Shown: positions 8,630 through 16,300 of the stretch, piece after piece | Layout: the number at the start of each line of letters is the position of its first letter | Position numbering within the stretch: position 1 is the first letter of the stretch | Assembly (NCBI GenBank): GCA_964498075.1 | Contig: CAZCGA010000043.1 | Coordinates: 1 to 43,273, forward strand | Length of the DNA stretch: 43,273 bases | Source: CAZCGA01 sp964498075 | GTDB taxonomy: Bacteria > Desulfobacterota > Binatia > HRBIN30 | Reading direction: 5' to 3' | Notes under the pieces: generated by a model | Databases searched by the model: none | What the model saw: the letters and a program-made list of their open reading frames with translations, nothing else | What the model was told of the DNA's origin: nothing | Program-made: the position numbers and the translations under genes

Positions 8630-11563
8630 TCAGTGTTGTGTCGGGCCGGTGAGGGTCCAGCGTAACGTGAACAGCACTTCGGTTGACTCCGCCTGTTGCA
8701 GCTTGCCTTTGATCGCGTTCACCAGCTTGTCGCGCTCGGCCAGGACCTTGTCTTCCAGCTCGAAGATCTCCTGGCGAAGCTTGCGCTGGCGGCGCTCCAG
8801 GTTGGCGATTTCGTCTTGCAGCCGGGCCTGCTCACTCAGGTCGGCCGCTCTCCCGGCTTCGTTACGCAGGTCGCGTATGCGCAGCTTGATGTCTTTCAGC
8901 GCCTTCTCCGAGGTGGCGATCTGATCGTCGGCCCAAGCGTCGAGCTTCTTGCGCTCAGCGTCGAAGTACCCGGCGTTGCGGGCCGCGATGTTCTTCAGCA
9001 AGGTCGCACGCGCCGCATCCAGGTTGGCGGGCAACCAACGGGGCATCTTGGCAGCAGTCGCGTTCTCAACCACATGGGCGGGCAAGGCGAAGAGCCGTCG
9101 GGCCTGGTCTTCGTCCAGCATCTTGCCGTCGTCGGTCGCCGCCGCGAAGAGCAGATGGTCCTCGGCCTGATCGAGGGATTGCACCGTCAGGCACGCGAGA
9201 GTCAGGTGACCGCGCTGCCCCTGTAGCGGCTCCAGGACGGCAATGTTCTTGCCACTGGCGGCGTAATCGAACTTCACCTCCGCCGGCGGCGTCGCGAGAG
9301 TCCTTCCCCGCTGCAGGACGCGCTGCGCCAGCGGATGCCCGACGCGGTAGGTGTTGGCGTCCTCCACGCTCTTGCCCATTCGATACGGCCCCGGGTGGAT
9401 GGCCTCGCCGGGGAACGGGTTGGTGTGCAGCGTGAAGCTGTAGCCATGCTCGTCGAAGCTCGCGTACTCGGCAAGCAGGTGGCGGGTGAGGCGCCAGAGC
9501 TGTTCGTTGAAGCGGTCGAGCATGGCGTGGCTCTGGATGCGCACCTTCTCGACCACTTCCTGGTCGAAGTTGTCGAGCAGCTTCTCGCGCGCGTCACGCT
9601 GGCCCTCCGCGATCTGCGTCTCCAGCTCCCTCTGCAGTTGGTCGAACTCGAACTGGATCTGCTCCAGCGTGCGGCACTGTTGGTAGATGGCGGCGATGCG
9701 CTTCTCGAAGTCTACGCCCGACTCGACGGCGCCGAGCACCTCGTCGCTGGCGCCGAAGATGCCGCTGAAGAGGCGGAACTTCTCGTCGAGTAGCTCGTAG
9801 ACGCGCTGGTCGGCGGCGTTCTGCTTGTTGAGGAAGTTGACCACCACCACGTCGAACTTCTGGCCATAACGATGGCAGCGGCCGATGCGCTGCTCGATGC
9901 GCTGTGGGTTCCAGGGCAGGTCATAGTTGACCACCAGGTTGCAGAACTGGAGGTTGATGCCCTCGGCGGCGGCTTCGGTGGCGATCAGGATGGAAGCGTA
10001 GTCGCGGAAGTGCTCCACCAGCGCGGCGCGCATGTCGGCGCTCGGTGAGCCGGTGATGCGGTCGGTGCCGGCGTGCTGGGCGAGCCAGCGCTGGTAAATC
10101 GCTTTCGAGGTGGGGTCGTTGTTCGTCCCGTTGAAGAGCATCACCGTGCCGGCGAACTCGGTCTGTTCGAGCAAACGAAACAGGTACTCCTGCGTGCGGC
10201 GCGACTCGGTGAAGATCACGGCTTTCGGGTGGAGGGTGGGTGCCCCCTGGCTCTTCTGTGCGTCTGCCGCGGCGGCGAAGCCGCGGCGCAGGGCGGTGAG
10301 CAGGACTTCACCCTTGGAGTTTCTGACGATCGACTTGGCGAGCGCGTGGAACTGCCGGAGCTGGTCCATCTCCACGCGTAGCTCGGCTACTTGTTCAGGC
10401 GTGAGGCGTGCACGTTCAGGTAGCGACGCGCCGTCGTCTTCGCTCTCCCACTCGTCGGCAAGCTCGTCGAGCGCCTCCCAGTCCTGCGGCAGATCGTCCG
10501 GGGGAGCATCAACGGCAGTAGCGGCCGTTGCAGCCGCTTCGAGCCGCTGCACCAGCCCTGACAGCGTGCCTGAGATCGCGTAGGTGGACGAGGCGAGCAG
10601 CTTGCGCAGGATCAGCGTCACGAGCTGGCGCTGGCTGGCCGGCAGCGCGTAGAGCGTGGGCCGCTGCAGATAGTCCGAGACAAGATCGTAGAGCCGCTGT
10701 TCGTCCTCGGAGGGCACGAACTCCTGGACCAAGGCGTGACGGTTGGTGAATTTCACATACTCCAGCACCTGGCGCCGCAGTGTTCGCTTGCAGACAGACT
10801 TGAGTCGCTCCTTGAGCTCGGTGAAATCGGTGTTGTCGCCGAGGCGTGCAAAGCGAGTGCGGTAGCTCTGCAGATCGCCGAATGCGAAGTCGTCGATGAT
10901 GCTCACCAGCCCGTAGAGCTCCAGCAGCGTGTTCTGCAGCGGTGTGGCAGTGAGCAGCACCTTGGGAAACGGTGCCACGGCTTGCTTGATGGCGAGGGCG
11001 ATCTTGCTGGTATTCTTGTAAACGTTCCGGAGTCGGTGCGCTTCGTCGATGACGACCAGGTTCCACGAGGTCTGGCGGACGTAGGGCTCCTTGGTCCGTG
11101 CGAACTGGTAGGAGCAGAGGATGATCGCCTCCTGCTGAAAGGGGTTGAGGTTCCCGGCGCGGACTGTGTCGTTGAAGCTGCGGGTCTCCAGGATGACGGA
11201 AGGGAGGTAGAACTTATCCGCCAGCTCCTGGCTCCACTGCTTGCGGAGATTGGCCGGCACGATCACGAGCAGGCGGCGCTTGCGTTCGGCCCACTTCTGG
11301 GAGAGCAACAGCCCAGCCTCGATCGTCTTTCCCAAGCCCACCTCATCCGCCAGGATTGCCCCCTTCGAAAAGGGACTACGGAATGCAAAGAGTGCGGCCT
11401 CCACCTGGTGTGGGTTTAGATCGACCTGCGCGTCGGCAAGCACCGCAGCGAGCTTCTCGACGCTGTCGGATGCACAGCGCTTGGTGAGTTCATGAGCGAA
11501 GTACTTGGCGTGGAAGTCGGTCAGGCTCATCAGGTCGGGCATGCCCCTCCGCAGGGCGTCCAT
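8630..11563 (-). CDS. SNF2/RapA-type DEAH helicase
   Basis: First gene of the defence operon, a 977-residue SNF2-family ATPase. Walker A DEVGLGKT is at 73-80, DEAH at 173-176, motif III LLTATPLQN at 203-211 and motif VI QRIGRCHRYGQ at 558-568, the last typical of SNF2/RapA translocases. A charged, Ala-rich linker at 345-385 splits the two RecA lobes. Residues about 870-960 form a long coiled coil that may bind a partner. It resembles DrmD of DISARM and HepA/RapA-like proteins of defence islands. ATG 11563 has AGGG 6 bases upstream; an in-frame TTG at 11584 with AAGG 9 bases upstream is possible and would add seven residues. No nuclease motif is visible, so a role as DNA translocase or remodeller serving the methylase and Res-like protein is inferred. 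Confidence 0.88.
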   Translation of the reverse strand: MDALRRGMPDLMSLTDFHAKYFAHELTKRCASDSVEKLAAVLADAQVDLNPHQVEAALFAFRSPFSKGAILADEVGLGKTIEAGLLLSQKWAERKRRLLVIVPANLRKQWSQELADKFYLPSVILETRSFNDTVRAGNLNPFQQEAIILCSYQFARTKEPYVRQTSWNLVVIDEAHRLRNVYKNTSKIALAIKQAVAPFPKVLLTATPLQNTLLELYGLVSIIDDFAFGDLQSYRTRFARLGDNTDFTELKERLKSVCKRTLRRQVLEYVKFTNRHALVQEFVPSEDEQRLYDLVSDYLQRPTLYALPASQRQLVTLILRKLLASSTYAISGTLSGLVQRLEAAATAATAVDAPPDDLPQDWEALDELADEWESEDDGASLPERARLTPEQVAELRVEMDQLRQFHALAKSIVRNSKGEVLLTALRRGFAAAADAQKSQGAPTLHPKAVIFTESRRTQEYLFRLLEQTEFAGTVMLFNGTNNDPTSKAIYQRWLAQHAGTDRITGSPSADMRAALVEHFRDYASILIATEAAAEGINLQFCNLVVNYDLPWNPQRIEQRIGRCHRYGQKFDVVVVNFLNKQNAADQRVYELLDEKFRLFSGIFGASDEVLGAVESGVDFEKRIAAIYQQCRTLEQIQFEFDQLQRELETQIAEGQRDAREKLLDNFDQEVVEKVRIQSHAMLDRFNEQLWRLTRHLLAEYASFDEHGYSFTLHTNPFPGEAIHPGPYRMGKSVEDANTYRVGHPLAQRVLQRGRTLATPPAEVKFDYAASGKNIAVLEPLQGQRGHLTLACLTVQSLDQAEDHLLFAAATDDGKMLDEDQARRLFALPAHVVENATAAKMPRWLPANLDAARATLLKNIAARNAGYFDAERKKLDAWADDQIATSEKALKDIKLRIRDLRNEAGRAADLSEQARLQDEIANLERRQRKLRQEIFELEDKVLAERDKLVNAIKGKLQQAESTEVLFTLRWTLTGPTQH

Positions 11564-11634
11564 TTCATACCCTGAAGAGGCCAATGTCGCGAGCCTTCAG
11601 AACCGCAGCTGTGATCGGCGAGCCGGCCTGAGCC
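11564..11634. promoter_or_regulatory. Short divergent intergenic region, defence operon / pyk
   Basis: The helicase gene (-) and pyruvate kinase (+) diverge across only 50-71 bases, so both promoters must lie here or inside the coding ends. I cannot identify -35/-10 boxes or an operator by eye. It is marked because it is the only place from which the four-gene operon could be driven without reading through pyk. Confidence 0.3.
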
Positions 11635-13068
11635 ATGATTGCTCCACTGCCCCGCACCAAGATCGTCGCCACTCTCGGCCCGGCGAGTAACTCGCCCGAG
11701 GTCATCCGCGAGCTGGTGCGCGCCGGTATGAGCGTCGCCCGGTTGAACTTCTCGCACGGCAGCTATGACGACCACGCCCGCACCGTGGCCAACCTGCGCG
11801 CCGTGGCCGAGCAGTTCGACTCGCCGCTCACCATTCTCCAAGACCTGCAGGGACCCAAGATCCGCGTCGGGCAGCTGCCTGACGGCCAGGTCACACTCGC
11901 CGACGGCGCGATGGTGGCGCTGCTGCCAGCCGACGAGTACCACGGGCAGTCAGACGGCGTACCGATCGACTACCCGCGGCTGTCGGCGGAAGCGCGGCGC
12001 GGTGCGCAGATCCTGCTCGACGACGGCCTGCTCGAGCTGCGTGTCGAGGAGATCACCACTCCGGCGGTGCGCTGCCGGGTGGTGAACGGCGGCGTTCTCA
12101 AGAGCCGCAAGGGCGTCATCTTACCGGATACCGACCTCAGCATTCCGTCCCTCACCGAGAAGGACAAGCAGGACCTCGAGTTCGGCATCGCCCAGGATGT
12201 GGACTGGATCGCGCTCAGCTTTGTCCGTAGCGCCGACGACATTCGTGCGCTCAAGGCGCGGTTGGCTGCGAAGGGGGCGGCCATCCCGGTCCTGGCCAAG
12301 ATCGAGAAGCCGCAAGCCGTCGAACACCTCGACGAGATCCTCGATGAAGTGCACGGCGTGATGGTGGCGCGCGGCGACCTCGGTGTGGAGATGAGCCCGG
12401 AGAAGGTACCGATGATCCAGAAGCACATCATCCGCGCCTGCAACCAGCGCGGCATCCCGGTCATCACCGCCACGCAGATGCTGGAGAGCATGATCCGCGA
12501 GCCGCGGCCCACCCGCGCCGAGGCCAGCGACGTCGCCAACGCGATCATCGACGGCACCGACTGCGTCATGCTCTCCGGCGAGTCGGCGGTCGGTAAGTAT
12601 CCCGTCAAAGCGGTGGAGATGATGGTGCAGATTGCCCGCGAGGTCGAGCCGAAGGTGCAGTGGGCTGCTCACTCTCCCGCGCGGAGCGACGAGACGCACG
12701 CGCTGGCGCAGGCGATCGGTGCGATCGACCGAACGCTGAACCTGCGCGCCATCGTGGCGTTCACCTCCCAGGGCTACACCGCCCGGCTGGTCTCCTCAGA
12801 GCGGACCCGCGCTCCCGTGGTGGCCATCACGCCGGGCCGCAAGACCTGCCACGCCCTCAATCTGCTGTGGGGCGTGAAGCCCGTGCTCATCGGCCGCGAG
12901 GTGGCGACGTTGGAGGATCTCCTCCGGCTCGCGGAAACGACGCTACTGGAAAAGAACCTCGCCGCAGCGGGCGACAGGGTGCTCCTCGTTGCCGGCCTGC
13001 CGATGGGCCGAACCGGGGGCACCAATCTGATCAAGCTGCACACGCTGGCCGGCGACACCACGAAATGA
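11635..13068 (+). CDS. pyk: Pyruvate kinase
   Basis: A 477-residue cytoplasmic glycolytic enzyme that transfers phosphate from phosphoenolpyruvate to ADP. The beta-barrel begins with TKIVATLGPAS (8-18) and MSVARLNFSHGS (32-43). The catalytic lysine lies in VLAKIEKPQAV (K222, E224), the metal-binding loop in VARGDLGVEM (244-253), and the signature ATQMLESM at 279-286. The B domain (about 75-170) and C-terminal allosteric domain (about 345-475) are both present, so the length is normal for bacteria. ATG 11635 fits the family start. With the phosphoketolase to the left it suggests a carbon-metabolism neighbourhood interrupted by the defence island. It converges with the hydrolase gene, with only 64 bases and a short repeat between the two stops. 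Confidence 0.97.
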   Translation: MIAPLPRTKIVATLGPASNSPEVIRELVRAGMSVARLNFSHGSYDDHARTVANLRAVAEQFDSPLTILQDLQGPKIRVGQLPDGQVTLADGAMVALLPADEYHGQSDGVPIDYPRLSAEARRGAQILLDDGLLELRVEEITTPAVRCRVVNGGVLKSRKGVILPDTDLSIPSLTEKDKQDLEFGIAQDVDWIALSFVRSADDIRALKARLAAKGAAIPVLAKIEKPQAVEHLDEILDEVHGVMVARGDLGVEMSPEKVPMIQKHIIRACNQRGIPVITATQMLESMIREPRPTRAEASDVANAIIDGTDCVMLSGESAVGKYPVKAVEMMVQIAREVEPKVQWAAHSPARSDETHALAQAIGAIDRTLNLRAIVAFTSQGYTARLVSSERTRAPVVAITPGRKTCHALNLLWGVKPVLIGREVATLEDLLRLAETTLLEKNLAAAGDRVLLVAGLPMGRTGGTNLIKLHTLAGDTTK

Positions 13069-13078
13069 AGCGCCGCGA

Positions 13079-13106
13079 GTCACGAGCCAGCAGTCACGAT
13101 TCACGA
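13079..13106. repeat. Short degenerate tandem repeat (AGTCACGA / TTCACGA)
   Basis: AGTCACGA occurs at 13079-13086 and again at 13092-13099, followed at once by TTCACGA at 13100-13106. The core is a 7-base unit. It lies between the converging ends of pyk and the hydrolase. Such heptamer tracts between genes resemble the short tandemly repeated repetitive (STRR) sequences described in cyanobacteria. Confidence 0.5.
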
Positions 13107-13132
13107 TCCGGGATGTAGTGCCGCGAGGATCT

Positions 13133-14086
13133 TCAGGACACTTGGTCCGCGGGGGTCGGCTGTGCTGCAACCGCCCCGAACGCAGCAGGCGCTGGAGGCG
13201 GAGACTGCAGCAACTCGCGCAAGCGTGCCTCTGAGAGGCGGGCCGGCTCGGTGGATGTGATGAAGTCAATGAGCACTTCGACGAAACGGTCGGGAGCTTC
13301 GCAATGCGGGAAGTGGCCGACATCGTCGAAGATGACCAGACGGCTTCCGGGCATGGCCTCGTGGGCGGCGACGGCGTGGCTCACGGGGATCAAGGGGTCT
13401 TGGGCACCCCAGACGATCAGCGTCGGTACCTGCGACGCCAGGTACAGCCGGTCGGTGGCGCTCACCGCCTGCCCGCCGAGATCGATGACGGCGTGCAGCG
13501 TGCGGAAGAACGCGCGGCGCGTGTCCGCCTCGGCCAGCGAAGTGTAGCTGCGCCACATCTCCTCGACAGCCGGAGCGGCCCGGAACCCAGCGCGGTGGAG
13601 AAAGGACGCCACCAGGTTGCCGGCGTCGCGGAGGCGCGGGCCGCAGACGAGCGGGAACACGTACTCGGCACCGGGAAAGGTCAACGACCGGAGGAGGAGG
13701 TGGACCTCGCGCCCCAACCCACCACTGCCCACCAGCACCAGACGCTCGCAGCGCTCGGGAAACTGGTAGGCAAACTGCATCGCGACGCCGCCGCCGAGTG
13801 ATTGGCCAACGACCGTCGCGCGCTCGTGGCCGAGGACGTGCAAGAGGTCGCGCAGAACATTGGCATGGGCGCCGAGCGAGTACTCGCCGCGCCGCGGCTT
13901 GCCCGACTCACCGTGCCCGAGCAGGTCGGGCGCGACGACCGTGAACCGCTGGGCCAGCGCGGGCAGGGTGTGCTTCCACGTCGCCGAGCTGCCGGCCATG
14001 CCGTGGACGAGCAGTACCACCGGGCCCTCGCCGGCGGTGCGCAACGCAAGTCGGTGACCGTGGATCGACAGATGCTCGAGTTTCAT
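13133..14086 (-). CDS. Alpha/beta hydrolase
   Basis: A 317-residue alpha/beta-hydrolase with a complete catalytic triad. The nucleophile elbow GQSLGG has Ser96, the acid is Asp230 in WGAQDPLIP, and the base is His258 in DDVGHFPH. The oxyanion-hole HGMAGSS is at 29-34, and VAPDLLGHGESGKP is the usual loop after strand 4. The last 35 residues are Pro/Ala-rich and probably disordered. The fold fits esterases, haloalkane or C-C bond hydrolases and epoxide hydrolases; the substrate cannot be told. There is no signal peptide, so it should be cytoplasmic. The gene stands alone, 50 bases after the stop of the small coiled-coil gene and convergent with pyk. Confidence 0.9.
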   Translation of the reverse strand: MKLEHLSIHGHRLALRTAGEGPVVLLVHGMAGSSATWKHTLPALAQRFTVVAPDLLGHGESGKPRRGEYSLGAHANVLRDLLHVLGHERATVVGQSLGGGVAMQFAYQFPERCERLVLVGSGGLGREVHLLLRSLTFPGAEYVFPLVCGPRLRDAGNLVASFLHRAGFRAAPAVEEMWRSYTSLAEADTRRAFFRTLHAVIDLGGQAVSATDRLYLASQVPTLIVWGAQDPLIPVSHAVAAHEAMPGSRLVIFDDVGHFPHCEAPDRFVEVLIDFITSTEPARLSEARLRELLQSPPPAPAAFGAVAAQPTPADQVS

Positions 14087-14137
14087 GCTGGCCTCCGTCG
14101 GGTGCGGGCAGTCGCTCCGCGTTCTACCGGCGTGCGT

Positions 14138-14542
14138 TTAGCCGCGGAAGGCGCTGCGGAGGCGCGCGGCGATCGAGTCCGTGGTCGCTCGGGCATCGGC
14201 GAGGATCGAATCGGCAGAGCGCTTGATCTCCCGCCAAGATTCGCCCGCAGCGGCCGACACTTCCTTGAGCGTGCGTGCAGCCTCGCGCTGGTTCATCTTC
14301 AAGGAGCCCAGCTGCGCGCGCGCCTCCTTCCGCAGCTCTCGAATCCGCGCCCTGGCGTCGGCCTCGATCTTCTGCTCGGCCCGGCGCGCGCCGCGCTGGA
14401 TCTCGCCGATCGATTTCCCCAGGTGCTTCACGCCCTGTTGAATCTCACCGTACGCTGCCTGCGCCTCACGGGACATCGCCTTTCGCGCCCGCTGCGAAGC
14501 GCTGAGGACTTTCGAACCCTTCTTTCGTGTCATAGCGGACAT
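14138..14542 (-). CDS. Small basic coiled-coil protein, unknown function
   Basis: A 134-residue protein, strongly basic and rich in Ala, Arg, Lys, Glu and Ser. It is predicted to be almost wholly helical: from residue 15 to the end it reads as a continuous amphipathic or coiled-coil helix with charged i/i+4 pairs and no hydrophobic core or membrane segment. The N-terminal TRKKGSKV stretch is very basic. An uninterrupted GGAGGAGGAGG purine tract just before ATG 14542 supports translation; a second ATG at 14533 is possible. The look is that of apolipoprotein-, phasin- or histone-H1-like helical proteins, but I recognise no family. It lies between NIPSNAP and hydrolase genes, all on the minus strand. 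Confidence 0.6.
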   Translation of the reverse strand: MSAMTRKKGSKVLSASQRARKAMSREAQAAYGEIQQGVKHLGKSIGEIQRGARRAEQKIEADARARIRELRKEARAQLGSLKMNQREAARTLKEVSAAAGESWREIKRSADSILADARATTDSIAARLRSAFRG

Positions 14543-14559
14543 CGCCTCCTCCTCCGTAC

Positions 14560-14580
14560 TTCTTGCTTCCTGCTTCTTGC
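14560..14580. repeat. Three tandem heptamers TTCYTGC
   Basis: TTCTTGC, TTCCTGC and TTCTTGC follow each other without a gap, between the NIPSNAP stop and the start of the small coiled-coil gene. The unit length of 7 matches the tracts at 13079 and 31723, though the sequence differs. Confidence 0.7.
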
Positions 14581-14627
14581 GCCTATTCAGGCCGCGTCGT
14601 CAACCCTGCGGCGATCGGAACCAGTGC

Positions 14628-15272
14628 CTACCGCAACGGCGAGTACGGCAGGGAGTACAGGTTCACCAGTCGCTCACGCGGCGCCATGTCGCGAAGCGGT
14701 CTGAAGAAGGCCTTGCTGCTCTCATCCGCGGGGCTGTACGGTTCCTGCCCCAACGCTCCCTTCCAGAGGTCGATCACTTCATTCGGGTTGCCGGCGACGG
14801 CGCGCCACGCCGCGATGATGGGCAGCATCCCCTTGACCGCGTCCAAGGTGGCGACGAACTCGGCCAGCTTGCCGGGCGCGACCTCGAGCACCGCAAAGGT
14901 GTAGGCGTTGAGCGGCGCTTCTCTGCTCGCCTGCATCGCCTCGTGCAGCGTGCGCGGCGGGATGGGCCCGAGCGGCTCCAGGAGCTGCGCGGAACGCTGC
15001 GGAGCAAAGTGCTCGACCCGTCGCTGGCGCTCCTGCCAACGAGCATCAGCACGCGTGCCGGTGCGGAACGCCTGGAAGCTGATCAACTCGTCGAACTCCA
15101 GCACCTGGGTGATCTGCCCATACCATTCCGCGTGACTGAACCAGGCGCCCACGAGTCGGGCTCCGAGTCTCTCGTAGGCGGGCAACAGATCGGCCTGCGC
15201 GAAGTCGATGAACTGGTCGCGTGTCTCGGGACTGGCTGGCGCAAGATTGAGTGTCTCTTTCAGGTAGATCAT
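14628..15272 (-). CDS. NIPSNAP family protein (two ferredoxin-like domains)
   Basis: A 214-residue protein with two copies of the NIPSNAP alpha/beta-barrel. The first covers about residues 1-100 (starting IYLKETLNL, with TQVLEFDELISFQAFR), the second about 115-205 (starting YTFAVLEVAPGKL, with WRAVAGNPNEVIDLW). NIPSNAP proteins are dimeric alpha+beta barrels of unclear function in bacteria, sometimes linked to small-molecule binding or oxygenase-like chemistry. ATG 15272 has GGAGGG five bases upstream. There is no signal peptide or membrane segment. It diverges from the low-GC methyltransferase gene across about 220 bases that hold no feature I can name. The family call is good; the role is unknown. 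Confidence 0.8.
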   Translation of the reverse strand: MIYLKETLNLAPASPETRDQFIDFAQADLLPAYERLGARLVGAWFSHAEWYGQITQVLEFDELISFQAFRTGTRADARWQERQRRVEHFAPQRSAQLLEPLGPIPPRTLHEAMQASREAPLNAYTFAVLEVAPGKLAEFVATLDAVKGMLPIIAAWRAVAGNPNEVIDLWKGALGQEPYSPADESSKAFFRPLRDMAPRERLVNLYSLPYSPLR

Positions 15273-15493
15273 GAGGTCCCTCCGCTAGGCGTCTACCACT
15301 CGCGTCCGATGGGATCCAAACCGAAAACGCGAAGGTTGGCTCCAAACCACTTGCGTACCTACGCCTCGGAACCGTTCGGTGCCAGCGGCCTTCGCGCTTG
15401 ACCGGCGTCTGCGCCGAATATAGGACGTCCGTCGAAACGTTCGTGCCGTGGTGGTGGCTGCCAAGACGGCGGCCTTTCCTGGGAGGCTGCAGC

Positions 15494-16300
15494 TTGAAAC
15501 CAAAGGACATGGCCAGCCACAACCTGCGGGTGTACGGTGGGCGGTTGTTGTCGTGGCGGTTTCAAAGGCGAACGGAGCTGCTGGCTTCGGAAGCGTCCAT
15601 CCTGCGTAGACTGGGAGCGGAATTTTCCAACGCCGAAATTCTCGACGTCGGTGTGGGTGGCGGCCGGACGACTGCTCACCTGGCCCAGCTCAGCGCCAAG
15701 TATACGGGTATCGACTATTCTCCGCGGATGATCGCCGCTTGCAGGGCCCGCTACCCAACCTTGGCATTCGAGGTCTGCGATGCCAGGAATCTGTCAAGAT
15801 TCGCCGATGGCCGCTTCGGTTTGGTGTTCTTCAGTCTCAATGGAATTGACTATGTCGGCCATCGAGAAAGGCTGGAGGTGCTCCGAGAGACCTTCCGCGT
15901 CTTGTCAACGAAAGGAGCCTTCATCTTCTCCTCACACAACCGGGACGCTGCCCTTACGAAGCGCCCTTGGAAACTGTCGCGTCTGCCGTTCGGAGTGAAT
16001 CCCATCAAGAAGCCACTCAACTTCCTCGAACGACTCGTCTCCTATCCGATCGCGATTGGGAACTATCTGCTCAACCGGAGACACGAGCGGCAGAGCGAAG
16101 AGTACGCCATATTGAACGACTCGGCGAACGATTACCAAATGTTGACGTACTACATTTCGATCGAACGGCAGATCGCTCAGCTCAAGAGCACGGGATACAC
16201 TGCGATCGACGTCGTCGGTTTCGATGGGCGTCGGCTTTCGCCCTCCGAGTATGGCGGATGCAAGAAGGATCCGTTTCTCCACTATGTGTGCCGTCGCTGA
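15494..16300 (+). CDS. Class I SAM-dependent methyltransferase
   Basis: A 268-residue methyltransferase of the Methyltransf_11/25 type. Motif I ILDVGVGGGRTT is at about 49-60, followed by the acidic loop in YTGIDYSPRMI and by CDARNLSRFADGRFGLVFF. The C-terminal 120 residues (family-specific, with SRLPFGVNPIKKPLNFLERL) could bind the acceptor. TTG 15494 is preferred because GGGAGG sits 7 bases upstream; ATG 15509 in the same frame is the alternative, but its purine tract touches the start. A hand count over 15781-16200 gives 226 of 420 G+C (54%), well below neighbouring genes, a sign of transfer. It is the only plus-strand gene between pyk and 40.4 kb, and its end overlaps the converging glycan gene by 19 bases. 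A sugar or lipid acceptor is a guess. Confidence 0.85.
   Translation: MKPKDMASHNLRVYGGRLLSWRFQRRTELLASEASILRRLGAEFSNAEILDVGVGGGRTTAHLAQLSAKYTGIDYSPRMIAACRARYPTLAFEVCDARNLSRFADGRFGLVFFSLNGIDYVGHRERLEVLRETFRVLSTKGAFIFSSHNRDAALTKRPWKLSRLPFGVNPIKKPLNFLERLVSYPIAIGNYLLNRRHERQSEEYAILNDSANDYQMLTYYISIERQIAQLKSTGYTAIDVVGFDGRRLSPSEYGGCKKDPFLHYVCRR

Noticed and set aside
1156..11563. Call as a DISARM system
   Set aside because: The helicase and methylase are compatible with DrmD and DrmMI, but no drmA, drmB (DUF1998) or drmC (phospholipase D) gene is present, and a Res-like nuclease and RhuM take their place.
13802..14704. A 300-codon plus-strand frame over the hydrolase and coiled-coil genes
   Set aside because: Antisense to two genes with catalytic motif or strong ribosome site; no recognisable domain.
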